Position numbers and translations under genes: made by a program. A model generated the notes under the pieces. That model had not been told where the DNA came from, made no database searches, and worked only from the letters and a program-made list of their open reading frames with translations. 64,000 nt of DNA from Octadecabacter temperatus (GTDB lineage: Bacteria > Pseudomonadota > Alphaproteobacteria > Rhodobacterales > Rhodobacteraceae): contig NZ_CP012160.1 of the NCBI RefSeq assembly GCF_001187845.1, forward strand, positions 1,612,001 through 1,676,000, written 5' to 3'. The stretch's first letter is position 1, and each line of letters opens with the position of its first letter. Positions 40,001 to 48,820 of this stretch are shown piece by piece.

Positions 40001-40417
40001 ACCGCCCGCTGGCGACGTTCCAGCCATATTCGCATGGCGCATCACGTCGCCAGAACGGTCCACCCCTGGCCCCTTGCCGTACCACAAGCCAAAGACGCCG
40101 TCGTATGATCCCTCGCCGCGCAGTTCCGCCTGCTGGCTTCCCCACAAGGCCGTTGCCGCCAAATCCTCGTTGAGCCCGCGCTGAAACGTGACATCAGCCT
40201 CCGTAAGCTGCTTCTCTGCACGTTCCATTTGCATATCAACAGCGCCAAGGGGCGAACCGCGATAACCCGTCACGTATCCCGCCGTATTTAGCCCTGCGGC
40301 TTCATCGCGTGCCTTTTGAATTAGCATTAAGCGCACCAGCGCTTGGGTGCCGTTCAACAAGACCTGACGTTTGCTCAGGTCATAGCGGTCATTCAGCGTA
40401 ACTTCTTGACGGGTCAT
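37004..40417 (-). CDS. Indolepyruvate ferredoxin oxidoreductase, fused subunits
   Basis: A 1137-residue single-chain 2-oxoacid:ferredoxin oxidoreductase that decarboxylates aryl pyruvates to acyl-CoA. Order of parts: N-terminal pyrimidine-binding domain (TGYRGSPLGAVDMQM), ThDP-binding domain (GEGANWVGEAPFSNRGH and MTGGQGNDGG), an iron-sulfur segment with clustered cysteines (VCEGCGDCGLQSNC), and a C-terminal gamma-type domain (VITGVGGTGVVTIGAVLAMAA). ATG 40417 follows a strong AGGGAGG site. A LysR gene is divergent, with a LysR box between. Substrate preference is inferred from family naming only. Confidence 0.9.
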   Translation of the reverse strand: MTRQEVTLNDRYDLSKRQVLLNGTQALVRLMLIQKARDEAAGLNTAGYVTGYRGSPLGAVDMQMERAEKQLTEADVTFQRGLNEDLAATALWGSQQAELRGEGSYDGVFGLWYGKGPGVDRSGDVMRHANMAGTSPAGGVIMAMGDDHTGESSTTLHQSDWAMVDAYMPIVSPAGVQEILDMGQYAWALSRFAGVWVGLKTMKDTIEVTSVVDGDPFVQNFVTPDFEMPDGGLNIRLIDTPVEQEARIIDHKRFAAEAFARANKIDKVGWPNKGAKIGLVAAGKNWLDLQHAMSLLGIDEAEAERLGITTYKVGQVWPLDMESFHEWAEGLDLIISVEEKRKLIEVQIKEAIFDDHDGRRVYGWHKGDHRKEGRREEFFPTRFALDPIFIAEKIGEVLIEEGCGSEKIEGGLAKLAEAKRADNAEEIAARLPYFCSGCPHNSSTKVPDGSRAYAGIGCHYMVQWMDRDTVGFTQMGGEGANWVGEAPFSNRGHVFQNLGDGTYNHSGVQAIRFALMAGTTMTYKILYNDAVAMTGGQGNDGGLTHDQICQEVLAMGVKTVHLVHDPAEGADLSNVPSAVKISTRDQLESVQIELSEVKGVSVLVYVQTCAAEKRRRRKRGLFPDPDKRVFINTDVCEGCGDCGLQSNCVSIVPVETELGRKRAIDQSSCNKDFSCVNGFCPSFVTVEGAQLKTAATNSIALPNMSDPALPTINGTHNVVITGVGGTGVVTIGAVLAMAAHVDGKAAGMMEMAGLAQKGGAVHIHCRIAENACDINAIRVSTGECDALIGGDLVVSAGSKTLGLMSTGRTRGVVNAHEIITGDFTRDISFKLPADRLTLALEARLQNGLSMFDASELAKALMGEAIYSNMMVFGAAWQMGAIPVSGASIRKAIELNGTAVKRNLQAFEYGRWAVLHPADAAKVLSSDVVELPKSAEEKIAFRATHLTAYQNADYAKRYTDFVARFEGDLRDAVALGYYKVLSYKDEYEVARLLIGTKKKAQATFDGDLKLTHHLAPPMLGGTGADGRPKKRAMPRFTAKLFPLLARLKGVRGTAWDVFGRTEERKMERALIKQYEADMEEVHKLVRPDTLEAAIALAKLPLDNRGFGPVKQANVAKTAKRREELLTVLRESQKRSAAE

Positions 40418-40451
40418 TAAGCACCTCCCTGCTAATTTTTCGCCTATTTTT

Positions 40452-40464
40452 TGACCATAGGTCA
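40452..40464. promoter_or_regulatory. LysR-type operator (T-N11-A palindrome)
   Basis: TGACCATAGGTCA is a perfect TGACC/GGTCA inverted repeat of 13 bases fitting the T-N11-A LysR box, between the indolepyruvate oxidoreductase and its divergent LysR gene. A second TGACC half-site lies at 40472-40476. Confidence 0.6.
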
Positions 40465-40578
40465 TAACTCCTGACCTACCAAACGCATTTGTGCCTGACA
40501 TCACGAACTGAAACAGTCATAAAGCGCGGGTAACAAGTGGAATGGTGTGAGCGATAACAGATGCAGCAAGGATACCGA

Positions 40579-41490
40579 ATGGACTGGGATAAGCTAAGAA
40601 TATTTCACGCGGTCGCTGACGCGGGTTCCCTAACCCACGCCGGTGAGACGCTTCATTTGTCCCAATCTGCGGTGTCGCGCCAAATTCGCGCGCTTGAGGA
40701 ATCACTTTCGACCATTCTATTTCACCGTCATGCCCGCGGCCTAATCCTAACAGAACAGGGTGAGCTGCTGTTTGATGCCACCAAATCCATGTCCCGCAGG
40801 TTAGATGCAGCCAGCGCACGTATCAAAGACAGCGCGGAAGAAGTGTTTGGTGAACTTAAAGTCACCACAACGACTGGCTTCGGCACACTTTGGCTCGCGC
40901 CGCGCCTACCCGCGCTTTATGAAAAGTACCCAGACCTCAACATCGACCTGATGTTGGAAGAACGCGTGCTCGACCTTCCAATGCGCGAGGCCGACGTTGC
41001 CATCCGCATGAAAGAGCCATCCCAAGCCGACCTGATCCGCAAGAAGCTTATGACGGTGCGCATGCGTCTGTACGCATCCCAAGCCTACCTCGACCGTGTC
41101 GGCACGCTCGAGCACATGGAAGATATCGGCAAGCACCGCCTCATTTGCCAAAGCCCCAGCGCGTTCCAAGTGGCCGCTGGCGCCACACTGGTTGAACAAC
41201 TGCTTGCCCACGACAAACCAAACCTTTTGCACGTGAATAACTATTTTGGCGTGTTGCAGGCCGTTTTGTCTGACCTCGGTATCGGTGTTATGCCCGACTA
41301 TGTCATCGAGGACTTCCCGAACCTCGTGCGGGTCTTGCCCGAGGTCGAAAGCGGCGAAGTACCTGTTTTCCTTGCCTATCCTGAGGAATTGCGCCAATCC
41401 AAACGCATCATGGCCTTCCGCGATTTCGTTCAGGATGAGATTATCGCCCACCGAAGACGCATCCGCGACGGTGAATCTGTTCTCGGTTAA
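40579..41490 (+). CDS. LysR family transcriptional regulator
   Basis: A 303-residue regulator with the N-terminal winged helix (FHAVADAGSLTHAGETLHLS, then QSAVSRQIRALE) and a periplasmic-binding-like effector domain from about residue 92. I chose ATG 40579 (MDWDKLRIF) because AAGGA lies before it; ATG 40561 is six codons longer and lacks a site. Divergence from the indolepyruvate oxidoreductase gene and the palindrome between them suggest it controls that gene. The effector is unknown. Confidence 0.9.
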   Translation: MDWDKLRIFHAVADAGSLTHAGETLHLSQSAVSRQIRALEESLSTILFHRHARGLILTEQGELLFDATKSMSRRLDAASARIKDSAEEVFGELKVTTTTGFGTLWLAPRLPALYEKYPDLNIDLMLEERVLDLPMREADVAIRMKEPSQADLIRKKLMTVRMRLYASQAYLDRVGTLEHMEDIGKHRLICQSPSAFQVAAGATLVEQLLAHDKPNLLHVNNYFGVLQAVLSDLGIGVMPDYVIEDFPNLVRVLPEVESGEVPVFLAYPEELRQSKRIMAFRDFVQDEIIAHRRRIRDGESVLG

Positions 41491-41820
41491 CCCTATTGAA
41501 ATGCACATTCCCCCAGCGTTACCCATGCGCCACACGCATAGCGGGATTGCGCTAATAGCGGCCGTTTGATCTTGATCGACTCAACCCTGCCCATTAATTG
41601 TACATGCATAGAGAGGCGTTGCCTCTTTATACCTCCCTGTTGGACTTTGCCAGGCCTAGTGCCCGGCGTTTCTTTTTCTAGGCCTCCCCAAAAATTCAAT
41701 CCGTCCTGATCGTGCCTGACGCATGCAATCTTGCGCGTTATACCTTTAATGAGCGTTAAGCGCCGTTGAACCCAGTCCCGCCTTGCCGTAAAGGACGCCC
41801 AAGCATTTTAGGGGACCAAC
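41491..41820. other. Non-coding region upstream of purL with two hairpins
   Basis: About 330 bases with no convincing gene. A stem AGAGGC-GTT-GCCTCT at 41612-41626 (extendable to eight pairs) could terminate the LysR transcript. An 8-bp perfect inverted repeat AGGCCTAG / CTAGGCCT with an 18-base loop spans 41652-41685. Either a purL leader or a small RNA would fit; I recognise no known riboswitch core. Confidence 0.45.
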
Positions 41821-43980
41821 ATGCAAGAGCCAGCCATCACAACCGACCTGATTTCAGCCCACGGGTTGTCCCCATCCGAATACGACCGGATTTTGGAAAT
41901 CATCGGACGTGAGCCGACTTTCACCGAGTTGGGGATCTTCTCTGCGATGTGGAACGAGCATTGCTCTTATAAGTCCTCCAAAAAATGGCTGCGCACCCTG
42001 CCCACTGAGGGCCCACAGGTCGTCTGCGGCCCAGGTGAAAACGCGGGTATCGTCGACATTGGTGACGGCCAATGTGTTGTTTTCAAAATGGAAAGCCACA
42101 ACCACCCGTCCTACATCGAACCTTACCAAGGCGCAGCGACAGGCGTTGGTGGCATCTTGCGCGATGTCTTCACTATGGGTGCCCGCCCGATTGCGGCGAT
42201 GAACTCACTCTCCTTCGGCGAACCAGCCCACCACAAAACCCGCCAGTTGGTTCACGGCGTTGTTGAAGGTGTTGGCGGTTACGGCAACTGTTTTGGTGTG
42301 CCGACCGTAGGTGGCGAAGTGCGATTCCACCCTGCTTATAACGGCAACTGCTTGGTTAACGCGTTTGCGGCTGGCCTCGCAGACACGGACAAGATTTTCT
42401 ATTCTGCTGCGTCCGGCATTGGCATGCCCGTCGTTTACCTTGGTGCGAAAACGGGCCGTGATGGTGTTGGCGGCGCGACAATGGCCTCTGCTGAATTTGA
42501 CGACACCATTGAAGACAAGCGCCCTACCGTTCAAGTTGGCGACCCCTTTACTGAAAAGCGCCTCATGGAAGCGACGTTGGAGTTGATGGCAACTGGCGCC
42601 GTTATTTCCATCCAAGACATGGGCGCGGCTGGTCTGACTTGTTCCGCCGTTGAAATGGGCGACAAAGGTGGCCTCGGCGTTAAGCTGAACCTTGAAGACG
42701 TGCCGCAGCGCGAAACCAACATGACCGCCTATGAGATGATGCTGTCGGAATCCCAAGAGCGCATGTTGATGGTTCTCAAGCCAGAACTCGAAGCCGAAGC
42801 CCGCGCCGTGTTCATCAAATGGGACCTCGACTTTGCAATCGTCGGTGAAACCATTGCCGAAGACCGCTTCTTGGTGCTTCACAACGGCGAAGTAAAAGCC
42901 GATCTGCCGCTGGCAACCCTGTCTGGCTCTGCCCCAGAATATGACCGTCCTTGGGTGGAAACACCTGCGGCTGAACCGCTGGCAGATGTGCCAAGCATCG
43001 ACCCCATCGACGGCCTCAAGGCCCTCCTCGCCGCGCCAAACTACGCCGGCAAGCAATGGGTTTATGAGCAATACGACAGCCAAGTCATGGCCGACACAGT
43101 ACGCGCGCCTGGCCTTGGCGCTGGTGTTGTTCGTGTTCACGGCACTGACAAAGCGTTGGCGTTCACCTCCGATGTGACGCCGCGCTACGTCAAAGCGAAC
43201 CCAGAAATGGGCGGTGCTCAGGCCGTTGCCGAAGCGTATCGCAACCTCACATCCGTGGGGGCAACCCCATTGGCGACAACCGACAACATGAACTTCGGCA
43301 ACCCGGAAAAGCCTGAAATCATGGGACAATTTGTTGGCGCGATCAAAGGTATCGGTGCGGCGTGTATCGCGCTCGACATGCCAATCGTGTCCGGCAACGT
43401 GTCTCTGTACAACGAAACAGACGGCACAGGCATTCTGCCAACGCCAACAATCGGCGCTGTCGGCCTGTTGAAAAACGCGGACGATCTGATTGCAGGCACG
43501 GCGCGCGAAGGCCACGTGCTGTTGATGGTTGGCGAAACTGGCACGCACCTTGGCCAATCCGCCCTCCTCGCAGAAGTCTTCAACCGTGAAGACGGTGACG
43601 CGCCAAACGTCGACCTTGCAGCGGAAAAGCTGAATGGTGATTTCATCCGCGCCAACGCGGAATGGATCGACGCCTGTACTGACCTCGCAGATGGTGGCCT
43701 TGCTTTGGCAGCCTTCGAGATGGCCGAAGCCGCCGAGACTGGTATCCAGCTTGATAGCGCAGACACTGCGGAACTGTTTGGCGAAGACCAAGCGCGTTAC
43801 CTCATCGCCTGTTGCTTTGATAAAGCGGAGCACCTGATGATCGAGGCAGGCAAAGCAGGCGTTTCCATCCAAACAGTCGGTAAATTCGGTGGTGATGATG
43901 TGACGATGGGCGAGGCCAGCGCGCCGCTTGCAGACCTCGCGGCGACATTCCGTTCAACCTTCGCCGAAACATTCGCGTAA
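41821..43980 (+). CDS. purL: Phosphoribosylformylglycinamidine synthase subunit PurL
   Basis: Fourth step of purine synthesis: ATP-dependent conversion of FGAR to FGAM, with PurQ (glutaminase) and PurS as partners. At 719 residues this is the short PurL of the three-subunit type; E. coli has one long fused chain. Conserved parts include [24 protein letters not shown], the [15 protein letters not shown] loop, and the duplicated ATP-binding half ([25 protein letters not shown]). AGGGGACC lies before the ATG. PurQ and PurS are not in this window. Confidence 0.97.
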   Translation: MQEPAITTDLISAHGLSPSEYDRILEIIGREPTFTELGIFSAMWNEHCSYKSSKKWLRTLPTEGPQVVCGPGENAGIVDIGDGQCVVFKMESHNHPSYIEPYQGAATGVGGILRDVFTMGARPIAAMNSLSFGEPAHHKTRQLVHGVVEGVGGYGNCFGVPTVGGEVRFHPAYNGNCLVNAFAAGLADTDKIFYSAASGIGMPVVYLGAKTGRDGVGGATMASAEFDDTIEDKRPTVQVGDPFTEKRLMEATLELMATGAVISIQDMGAAGLTCSAVEMGDKGGLGVKLNLEDVPQRETNMTAYEMMLSESQERMLMVLKPELEAEARAVFIKWDLDFAIVGETIAEDRFLVLHNGEVKADLPLATLSGSAPEYDRPWVETPAAEPLADVPSIDPIDGLKALLAAPNYAGKQWVYEQYDSQVMADTVRAPGLGAGVVRVHGTDKALAFTSDVTPRYVKANPEMGGAQAVAEAYRNLTSVGATPLATTDNMNFGNPEKPEIMGQFVGAIKGIGAACIALDMPIVSGNVSLYNETDGTGILPTPTIGAVGLLKNADDLIAGTAREGHVLLMVGETGTHLGQSALLAEVFNREDGDAPNVDLAAEKLNGDFIRANAEWIDACTDLADGGLALAAFEMAEAAETGIQLDSADTAELFGEDQARYLIACCFDKAEHLMIEAGKAGVSIQTVGKFGGDDVTMGEASAPLADLAATFRSTFAETFA

Positions 43981-43991
43981 TCTAGGTAAAG

Positions 43992-44011
43992 CGCCCCGTG
44001 AGAACGGGGCG
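43992..44011 (+). terminator. GC-rich hairpin after purL
   Basis: CGCCCCGT-GAGA-ACGGGGCG: a perfect 8-bp stem with a GNRA-type tetraloop, 12 bases after the purL stop. There is no T run, so it may stabilise the 3' end or reduce read-through instead of terminating alone. Confidence 0.5.
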
Positions 44012-44083
44012 GTTACAACAGACCCCGCCCTTGAACGCAGCGCGCCCGCGCCCTAGGTTCTAAGGAACCCAAAGGAATACCAT

Positions 44084-44320
44084 ATGCCCATCTCTGCCCC
44101 AGAAATCGAAACGCTCCTGCGCGATGCCTTCCCCGACGCACAAATCACAGTGCAAGGCGACGACGGCGCACATTTCGCAGCCGAAGTGATCGACGCCAGT
44201 TTCGCAGGCAAAAACCGCGTTCAACAACAACGCGCCGTTTACGCTGCGTTGAAAGGCAAAATGGACGGATCAAACGGAGACCTGCACGCACTTGCGCTGA
44301 CTACCAAGGTCCCTGAGTAA
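44084..44320 (+). CDS. BolA family protein
   Basis: A 78-residue cytoplasmic protein of the BolA/YrbA class with the KH-like fold marks HFAAEVIDASFAGKNRVQQQR (central residues) and the histidine in DLHALAL that can ligate an iron-sulfur cluster. These proteins pair with a monothiol glutaredoxin to sense or deliver Fe-S clusters, and such a glutaredoxin lies two genes downstream. The stop and the next start share a base (TAATG), indicating coupling. Confidence 0.92.
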   Translation: MPISAPEIETLLRDAFPDAQITVQGDDGAHFAAEVIDASFAGKNRVQQQRAVYAALKGKMDGSNGDLHALALTTKVPE

Positions 44321-44511
44321 TGCTTGGCTGGCTGACATTCGGCGGTATGATCCTCGTGTTAGGGATATTAGCCGACGATTGGTACGCCAACCGCCACCGT
44401 AAACCGCTAAGCCATATGAAACCGGACCCGAAAACCCTTAGAGGTTTTACGGGGATGGAAGAACTCGACATCACTCGCGCCAATCAACAGATCGCCCGGA
44501 ATAAGGACTAA
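44320..44511 (+). CDS. Small single-helix membrane protein between bolA and grxD
   Basis: A 63-residue protein with one N-terminal hydrophobic helix (LTFGGMILVLGILAD) and a basic, polar tail that would face the cytoplasm if Nin-type topology is reversed by the positive-inside rule. No family recognised. Its ATG overlaps the bolA stop by one base and its own stop lies three bases before grxD, so it is translated within the bolA-grxD transcript. It may be a membrane-associated partner of that pair. Confidence 0.7.
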   Translation: MLGWLTFGGMILVLGILADDWYANRHRKPLSHMKPDPKTLRGFTGMEELDITRANQQIARNKD

Positions 44512-44514
44512 AAC

Positions 44515-44874
44515 ATGACCGCTGAAACACAAATCAAAGACACCGTCACCGCCAACGATGTTGTGCTCTTTATGAAAGGCACGAAATCCATGCCACAGTG
44601 TGGGTTTTCATCCCGCGTGGCTGGCGTTTTGAACTTCATGGGCGTTGAGTTCGCCGATGTGAACGTGCTGGCTGACGAAGACATGCGCCAAGGCATCAAG
44701 GATTACTCCGACTGGCCAACAATTCCGCAGCTTTACGTCAAAGGCGAATTCGTTGGCGGTTGCGACATCATTACCGAGATGACCCTGTCTGGCGAGCTGG
44801 ACACATTGTTCACTGAGAACGGCGTGACATACGACAAAGAAGCCGCAGACAAGATCCGCGAAGCCAACGGTTAA
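44515..44874 (+). CDS. grxD: Monothiol glutaredoxin, Grx4 family
   Basis: Fe-S cluster carrier or sensor with the CGFS active site (C29) in [13 protein letters not shown]. The 119-residue length and the downstream [17 protein letters not shown] glutathione-binding stretch are typical. It likely forms a [2Fe-2S]-bridged heterodimer with the BolA protein encoded at 44084. The transcript ends at a strong symmetric hairpin after the stop. Confidence 0.96.
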   Translation: MTAETQIKDTVTANDVVLFMKGTKSMPQCGFSSRVAGVLNFMGVEFADVNVLADEDMRQGIKDYSDWPTIPQLYVKGEFVGGCDIITEMTLSGELDTLFTENGVTYDKEAADKIREANG

Positions 44875-44882
44875 ACGAAAAG

Positions 44883-44911
44883 CGGGCAAATCCTGTCATA
44901 GGATTTGCCCG
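44883..44911. terminator. Bidirectional terminator between grxD and zapA
   Basis: A perfect 12-bp stem CGGGCAAATCCT / AGGATTTGCCCG with a GTCAT loop between convergent genes. It is followed by AT-rich sequence on the plus strand and by CTTTTCG on the minus strand, so it can serve both directions. Confidence 0.75.
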
Positions 44912-44935
44912 TAAATATCTTTTAATGACGTTGGT

Positions 44936-45325
44936 TTAGCCCGCCGCGCGGCTTTCCACGTCATCCGCGATCGCTTCTGCGCGTTTCGCAATTTCCGACA
45001 TTGTATCAGCGAAACCCTCGGGAATTACCGGAACCTCGACGCGTTCCACTTTTCCCTGTGAGCTTGCGGTTTCAAGCTGCGCTTGAACTTGCGCCAGCTT
45101 GCCTTCAGCAATCCGTACTTTGTCCTCAAGCCCCGCCGTGCGGTCTGCCAACAACAGGCCTGCCATCAGCAACATGCGACTTTCCGGCATGCGTCCAACT
45201 TGGGTCGACAGTGACGATGCCTCGACGTCCAGCATCGCGGCGGCCGTCATCAAGAACTGTTCTTCGCCCTCTTGGCACGCGACCTCAAAGCTGCGACCTC
45301 CGATTGTGATTTCAACCTGTGGCAT
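44936..45325 (-). CDS. zapA: Cell-division protein ZapA
   Basis: A 129-residue FtsZ-binding protein that bundles protofilaments at the division ring. The N-terminal domain is recognisable from VEITIGGRSFEVACQEGEE and the SRMLLMAGLLLADRTAGLEDK helix; the C-terminal part is a longer coiled coil than in E. coli ZapA. I chose ATG 45325 (MPQVEITIG). Its start overlaps the 3' end of the upstream coiled-coil gene by 14 bases. Confidence 0.88.
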   Translation of the reverse strand: MPQVEITIGGRSFEVACQEGEEQFLMTAAAMLDVEASSLSTQVGRMPESRMLLMAGLLLADRTAGLEDKVRIAEGKLAQVQAQLETASSQGKVERVEVPVIPEGFADTMSEIAKRAEAIADDVESRAAG

Positions 45326-45821
45326 CTGCGGCCTCCCGTTCAATGATCGGCGTCAGTTCTTCTAGTATCGCATCCATCTCGGCGGCGTCTGCGGCGCGGG
45401 TGGCGCGCAGCGCTTCGAGTTCGGCAAGCATGGCTTTGTTCACCAGATGCGGCTCGCTTACGCCTTCAGACAGAGCTTCGCGCAGCTGGCCGTTGATATC
45501 GCGCAGCTCAGCATTCACTTGGCGTAGGCGTTGCAACTCACGATCCATACGTGACGACCGCGCACGCCCTGCGTCAACGTTGCTTTCCAGTTCGGCGAGC
45601 TTGCCGTCCTGACGTTCCTTTAGAAGCTTCACGCGCTCTTCAAGCTGGGAATTCGCCGTTTTCTCTTCGTCGAGCTTATTGGTCAGCTCAGACACTTGCG
45701 CTTCAAGGGCGCTTGCATCCACATCGCTCGTTGGGTCTGACGCAGTTTGCGCACCAACACCGGCTTTGATCCGCTCCAATGCGGCCATGATCCGGGTTTC
45801 AAGTTCGGGAAGTTCGCTCAT
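45312..45821 (-). CDS. Coiled-coil protein coupled to ZapA
   Basis: A 169-residue soluble protein that is almost entirely heptad-like helix from about residue 35 to 160 (for example LEERVKLLKERQDGKLAELE and LRQVNAELRDINGQL). No signal peptide or membrane segment. I do not recognise a named family. The 14-base overlap with zapA means translational coupling, so a structural role with ZapA at the septum, similar in principle to ZapB in enterobacteria, is a fair inference but unproven. Confidence 0.75.
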   Translation of the reverse strand: MSELPELETRIMAALERIKAGVGAQTASDPTSDVDASALEAQVSELTNKLDEEKTANSQLEERVKLLKERQDGKLAELESNVDAGRARSSRMDRELQRLRQVNAELRDINGQLREALSEGVSEPHLVNKAMLAELEALRATRAADAAEMDAILEELTPIIEREAADATG

Positions 45822-46076
45822 CTGCCTGTCCTTTCCAGCTTTCAGAGGATCAAACAGATCACCCTAATTGCCGCCACCATCGGGCTTTGCATTTCGAATC
45901 GCGCCCAGTTCATCAAAGCCTAAGCCATGCAGCCCTAGGCAGCAAACGCCGAAAATTACGCGATTTCAGAACGCTACGTTGCAGTTTTCATGCAGTTGCA
46001 GTGCCGCCTTGATCTTGGGGGCCGCCCTGTTATGACCTCCTTAACACCAAACATTGCAGCCCAAAGGACCGCGCTC

Positions 46077-48098
46077 ATGGACATCCAAGCCCTACGTAAA
46101 GCCCACCCCGAGCACTGGATGCGCGCAACCGCGATCCGTACCCTCGCGCTTGACGGCGTCGCCGCCGCCAATTCCGGCCACTCTGGTATGCCGATGGGCA
46201 TGGCAGATGTCGCGACTGTTCTTTACGAAAAGCATCTGCGTTTTGACCCGAAGGCCCCGAACTGGCCGGATCGCGACCGTTTCATCCTGTCCGCAGGTCA
46301 CGGTTCTATGTTGATCTACGCGCTGCTGCACCTGACAGGCTATGAGCAAGCCACCCTTCAGCAACTCAAAGACTTCCGCCAATGGGGCGCACGCACTGCG
46401 GGCCACCCAGAATACGGCCACATGGAAGGCATTGAAACCACCACAGGCCCACTGGGTCAGGGTATCGCCAACTCCGTTGGCTTCGCAATTGCCGAAGAAA
46501 TCCTGCGTGCGCGCTACGGTAAGGCCGTTGTAGACCACCACACATATGTCATCGCAGGCGACGGTTGCCTCATGGAAGGCGTGTCCCAAGAAGCGATCGG
46601 CCTTGCAGGTATGCAAAAGCTCGGCTCGTTGATCGTATTCTTTGACAATAACAACATCACAATCGACGGCACCGTTGATCTGGCTGACATCACCGACCAA
46701 AGCGCACGTTTTGAAGCGTCTGGTTGGCATGTCATTGAAATCGACGGCCACGATCCAGTCGCCATCGACAAAGCCATCGTTGAAGCCAAGGCTGACCCAC
46801 GTCCGTCCATGATTTCCTGCAAAACCCACATTGCGCTGGGCCACGCAGCACAGGACACATCCAAAGGCCACGGCGCTTTGACGGATGCTGAGCAAATGAA
46901 AGCGGCCAAGGCTGGCTACGGCTGGGACTACGCCCCGTTTGAAATCCCTGCGGATGTAAAATCCCAGTGGGAAGCCATGGGCGAGCGCGGTGCAGCTGCA
47001 CACGCTGAATGGCAGGCACGCTTTGATAAGCTCTCAAAGGCTAAGCAGGACGAATTCAACCGCGCCCTGAACCTTGATGCGCCGAAAAAGCTGTCCGCAG
47101 CGATCAAGTCGTTCAAAAAGCAGGCGTCTGAAGCAGGCGCAAAGGTTGCCACACGTTCAAGCTCTGAAAAGGTGCTTGAGATTGTGAACCCGATCATGAT
47201 GGAAACGGTTGGCGGCTCTGCTGACCTGACAGGATCCAACAACACCAAAACGGCTGATCTGGGTGTGTTCAATCCAGACAACCGCGCTGGGCGTTTCATC
47301 CACTACGGAATCCGTGAGCACGGTATGGCCGCAGCGATGAACGGTATGGTCCTGCACGGCGGCATTCGCCCCTACTCCGGCACATTCATGTGCTTCACCG
47401 ACTACGCACGCGGCGCGATGCGTCTTTCCGCATTGATGGAAGTTCCAACTGTTTACGTCATGACACACGATTCAATCGGTCTTGGCGAAGATGGCCCAAC
47501 ACACCAGCCTGTTGAGCACCTTGCAATGCTGCGCGCGACGCCAAACACCCACGTCTTCCGCCCTGCGGATACTGTCGAGGTTGCGGAAGCTTGGGAACTC
47601 GCACTGACGGCCAAGAAAACACCGTCCGTGTTGTGCCTGTCCCGTCAGGGCCTTCCGCTTGTCCGCACCGAACACAAGAACAAGAACATGACCGCACAGG
47701 GTGCTTACGTTTTGGCTGATGCCGAGAACGGCAAACGTCAGGCGATCTTGATGGCCACGGGTTCTGAAGTCAGCGTTGCAATGGCAGCCCGTGACATTCT
47801 TGAGGCCGAGGGCATCGGTACACGCGTTGTGTCCATGCCATGTTGGGAGCTGTTCGAAGCGCAAGACGCGGCAATCCGCAAGCGCGTGCTTCCGGGCGGT
47901 CCTGTGCGCGTGGCTATTGAAGCTGGCGTACGTCTTGGCTGGGACAAATGGTTGCTGGGTGAGCGCGGCCGCGAGGCAAAAGCTGGCTTTGTCGGCATGA
48001 ACAGCTTTGGTGCGTCCGCCCCTGCCCCTGAACTATTTGAAAAGTTCGGCATCACAGCCGAAGCAACAGCACAAAAGGTTCGCGATCTGCTGGCATAA
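46077..48098 (+). CDS. tkt: Transketolase
   Basis: ThDP enzyme moving two-carbon units in the pentose phosphate pathway. The 673-residue chain has [17 protein letters not shown] near the N-terminus, the ThDP motif [13 protein letters not shown] near residue 155, the [11 protein letters not shown] pyrimidine-domain segment, and a C-terminal domain ending in ITAEATAQ. I chose ATG 46077 because AAAGGA sits eight bases before it; in-frame starts at 45990 and 46032 are less likely. A clear terminator follows. Confidence 0.97.
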   Translation: MDIQALRKAHPEHWMRATAIRTLALDGVAAANSGHSGMPMGMADVATVLYEKHLRFDPKAPNWPDRDRFILSAGHGSMLIYALLHLTGYEQATLQQLKDFRQWGARTAGHPEYGHMEGIETTTGPLGQGIANSVGFAIAEEILRARYGKAVVDHHTYVIAGDGCLMEGVSQEAIGLAGMQKLGSLIVFFDNNNITIDGTVDLADITDQSARFEASGWHVIEIDGHDPVAIDKAIVEAKADPRPSMISCKTHIALGHAAQDTSKGHGALTDAEQMKAAKAGYGWDYAPFEIPADVKSQWEAMGERGAAAHAEWQARFDKLSKAKQDEFNRALNLDAPKKLSAAIKSFKKQASEAGAKVATRSSSEKVLEIVNPIMMETVGGSADLTGSNNTKTADLGVFNPDNRAGRFIHYGIREHGMAAAMNGMVLHGGIRPYSGTFMCFTDYARGAMRLSALMEVPTVYVMTHDSIGLGEDGPTHQPVEHLAMLRATPNTHVFRPADTVEVAEAWELALTAKKTPSVLCLSRQGLPLVRTEHKNKNMTAQGAYVLADAENGKRQAILMATGSEVSVAMAARDILEAEGIGTRVVSMPCWELFEAQDAAIRKRVLPGGPVRVAIEAGVRLGWDKWLLGERGREAKAGFVGMNSFGASAPAPELFEKFGITAEATAQKVRDLLA

Positions 48099-48121
48099 CG
48101 CCAACACCGCAACAAGAAATT

Positions 48122-48164
48122 GGGCCACAGTTTCGTGTTTAACACGGGATTGTGGCCCTTTTCG
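48122..48164 (+). terminator. Intrinsic terminator of tkt
   Basis: GGGCCACA / TGTGGCCC stem with a 21-base loop that itself contains CGTGTTTAACACG, followed by TTTTCG, 24 bases after the tkt stop. Confidence 0.85.
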
Positions 48165-48204
48165 TTTCTGCTAGCCTTTCACGCGAACCGACTGGAGCTG
48201 AAGA

Positions 48205-48819
48205 ATGATGAAGCTGACCGCCTTAATGACCGCCGCAACCTTTGCTTTAACAGCATGTGGCGTGCCGCAAAGTCAGGTTTCGCCAAAAGGTGAAGTGTCT
48301 CAACCTCGGCTGTATAACACTGGCTTCACCGTCGCGCCGTCAAACGCACCAAGCGGCCCAGTCGTGGATAATTTCGCACGTGGCTTCCTAGACAGCATCC
48401 AAGCGCAATCAATTGCAGAGCGCCGCGAATACTGTGGCTACATCTTCATTGACGGTACTGGCCGGCTACAGGGCACGCCGCCCCGCCCGGGATCGTTTGC
48501 AGGTTGCGACATGCCAATTCCACGTGCAGGACAAGGCATCATCGCCAGCTACCACACACACGGTGCGTTTGGGCGCGCCTATGACAACGAAGTTCCATCG
48601 GTCATCGACCTCGCGTCTGACTTCCAGTTTGGCATTGATGGCTATGTCTCAACGCCTGGAGGCCGGGTATGGCTGGTAGACTTCCAAACCCAATCCACGC
48701 AACAGCTTTGCGGCTTGCGCTGCGTAACATCGGACCCCGGCTTCGTTCCACAAGGTGAAGCCGGAATTCGCCAGTCCTATTCAATTGAAACACTACAACG
48801 ACGGTTTGCAGGTTTCTGA
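48205..48819 (+). CDS. Lipoprotein with DUF4329/JAB-like domain
   Basis: A 204-residue predicted lipoprotein; the lipobox is ALTAC with C18 as the acylated residue. The mature part carries the DUF4329 pattern: EYCGYIFID, then the SYHTHGAF segment and a later acidic VIDLASDFQFGIDGYV. This recalls JAB-type metalloprotease or deaminase-like folds, where the HxH pair binds zinc, though I cannot show activity. GGAG lies before the ATG. It is convergent with the DUF808 gene one base beyond its stop. Confidence 0.75.
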   Translation: MMKLTALMTAATFALTACGVPQSQVSPKGEVSQPRLYNTGFTVAPSNAPSGPVVDNFARGFLDSIQAQSIAERREYCGYIFIDGTGRLQGTPPRPGSFAGCDMPIPRAGQGIIASYHTHGAFGRAYDNEVPSVIDLASDFQFGIDGYVSTPGGRVWLVDFQTQSTQQLCGLRCVTSDPGFVPQGEAGIRQSYSIETLQRRFAGF

Positions 48820-48820
48820 T

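Noticed and set aside
42205-43872. Open frame of about 555 codons antisense to purL
   Set aside because: It is the mirror of a strongly biased coding sequence; the translation is rich in His, Cys, Arg and Phe with no domain, and purL on the other strand is certain.
45822-46076. 6S RNA between the zapA block and tkt
   Set aside because: 6S RNA lies by zapA in gammaproteobacteria, so I looked here, but I could not draw the long open-bubble hairpin with confidence.
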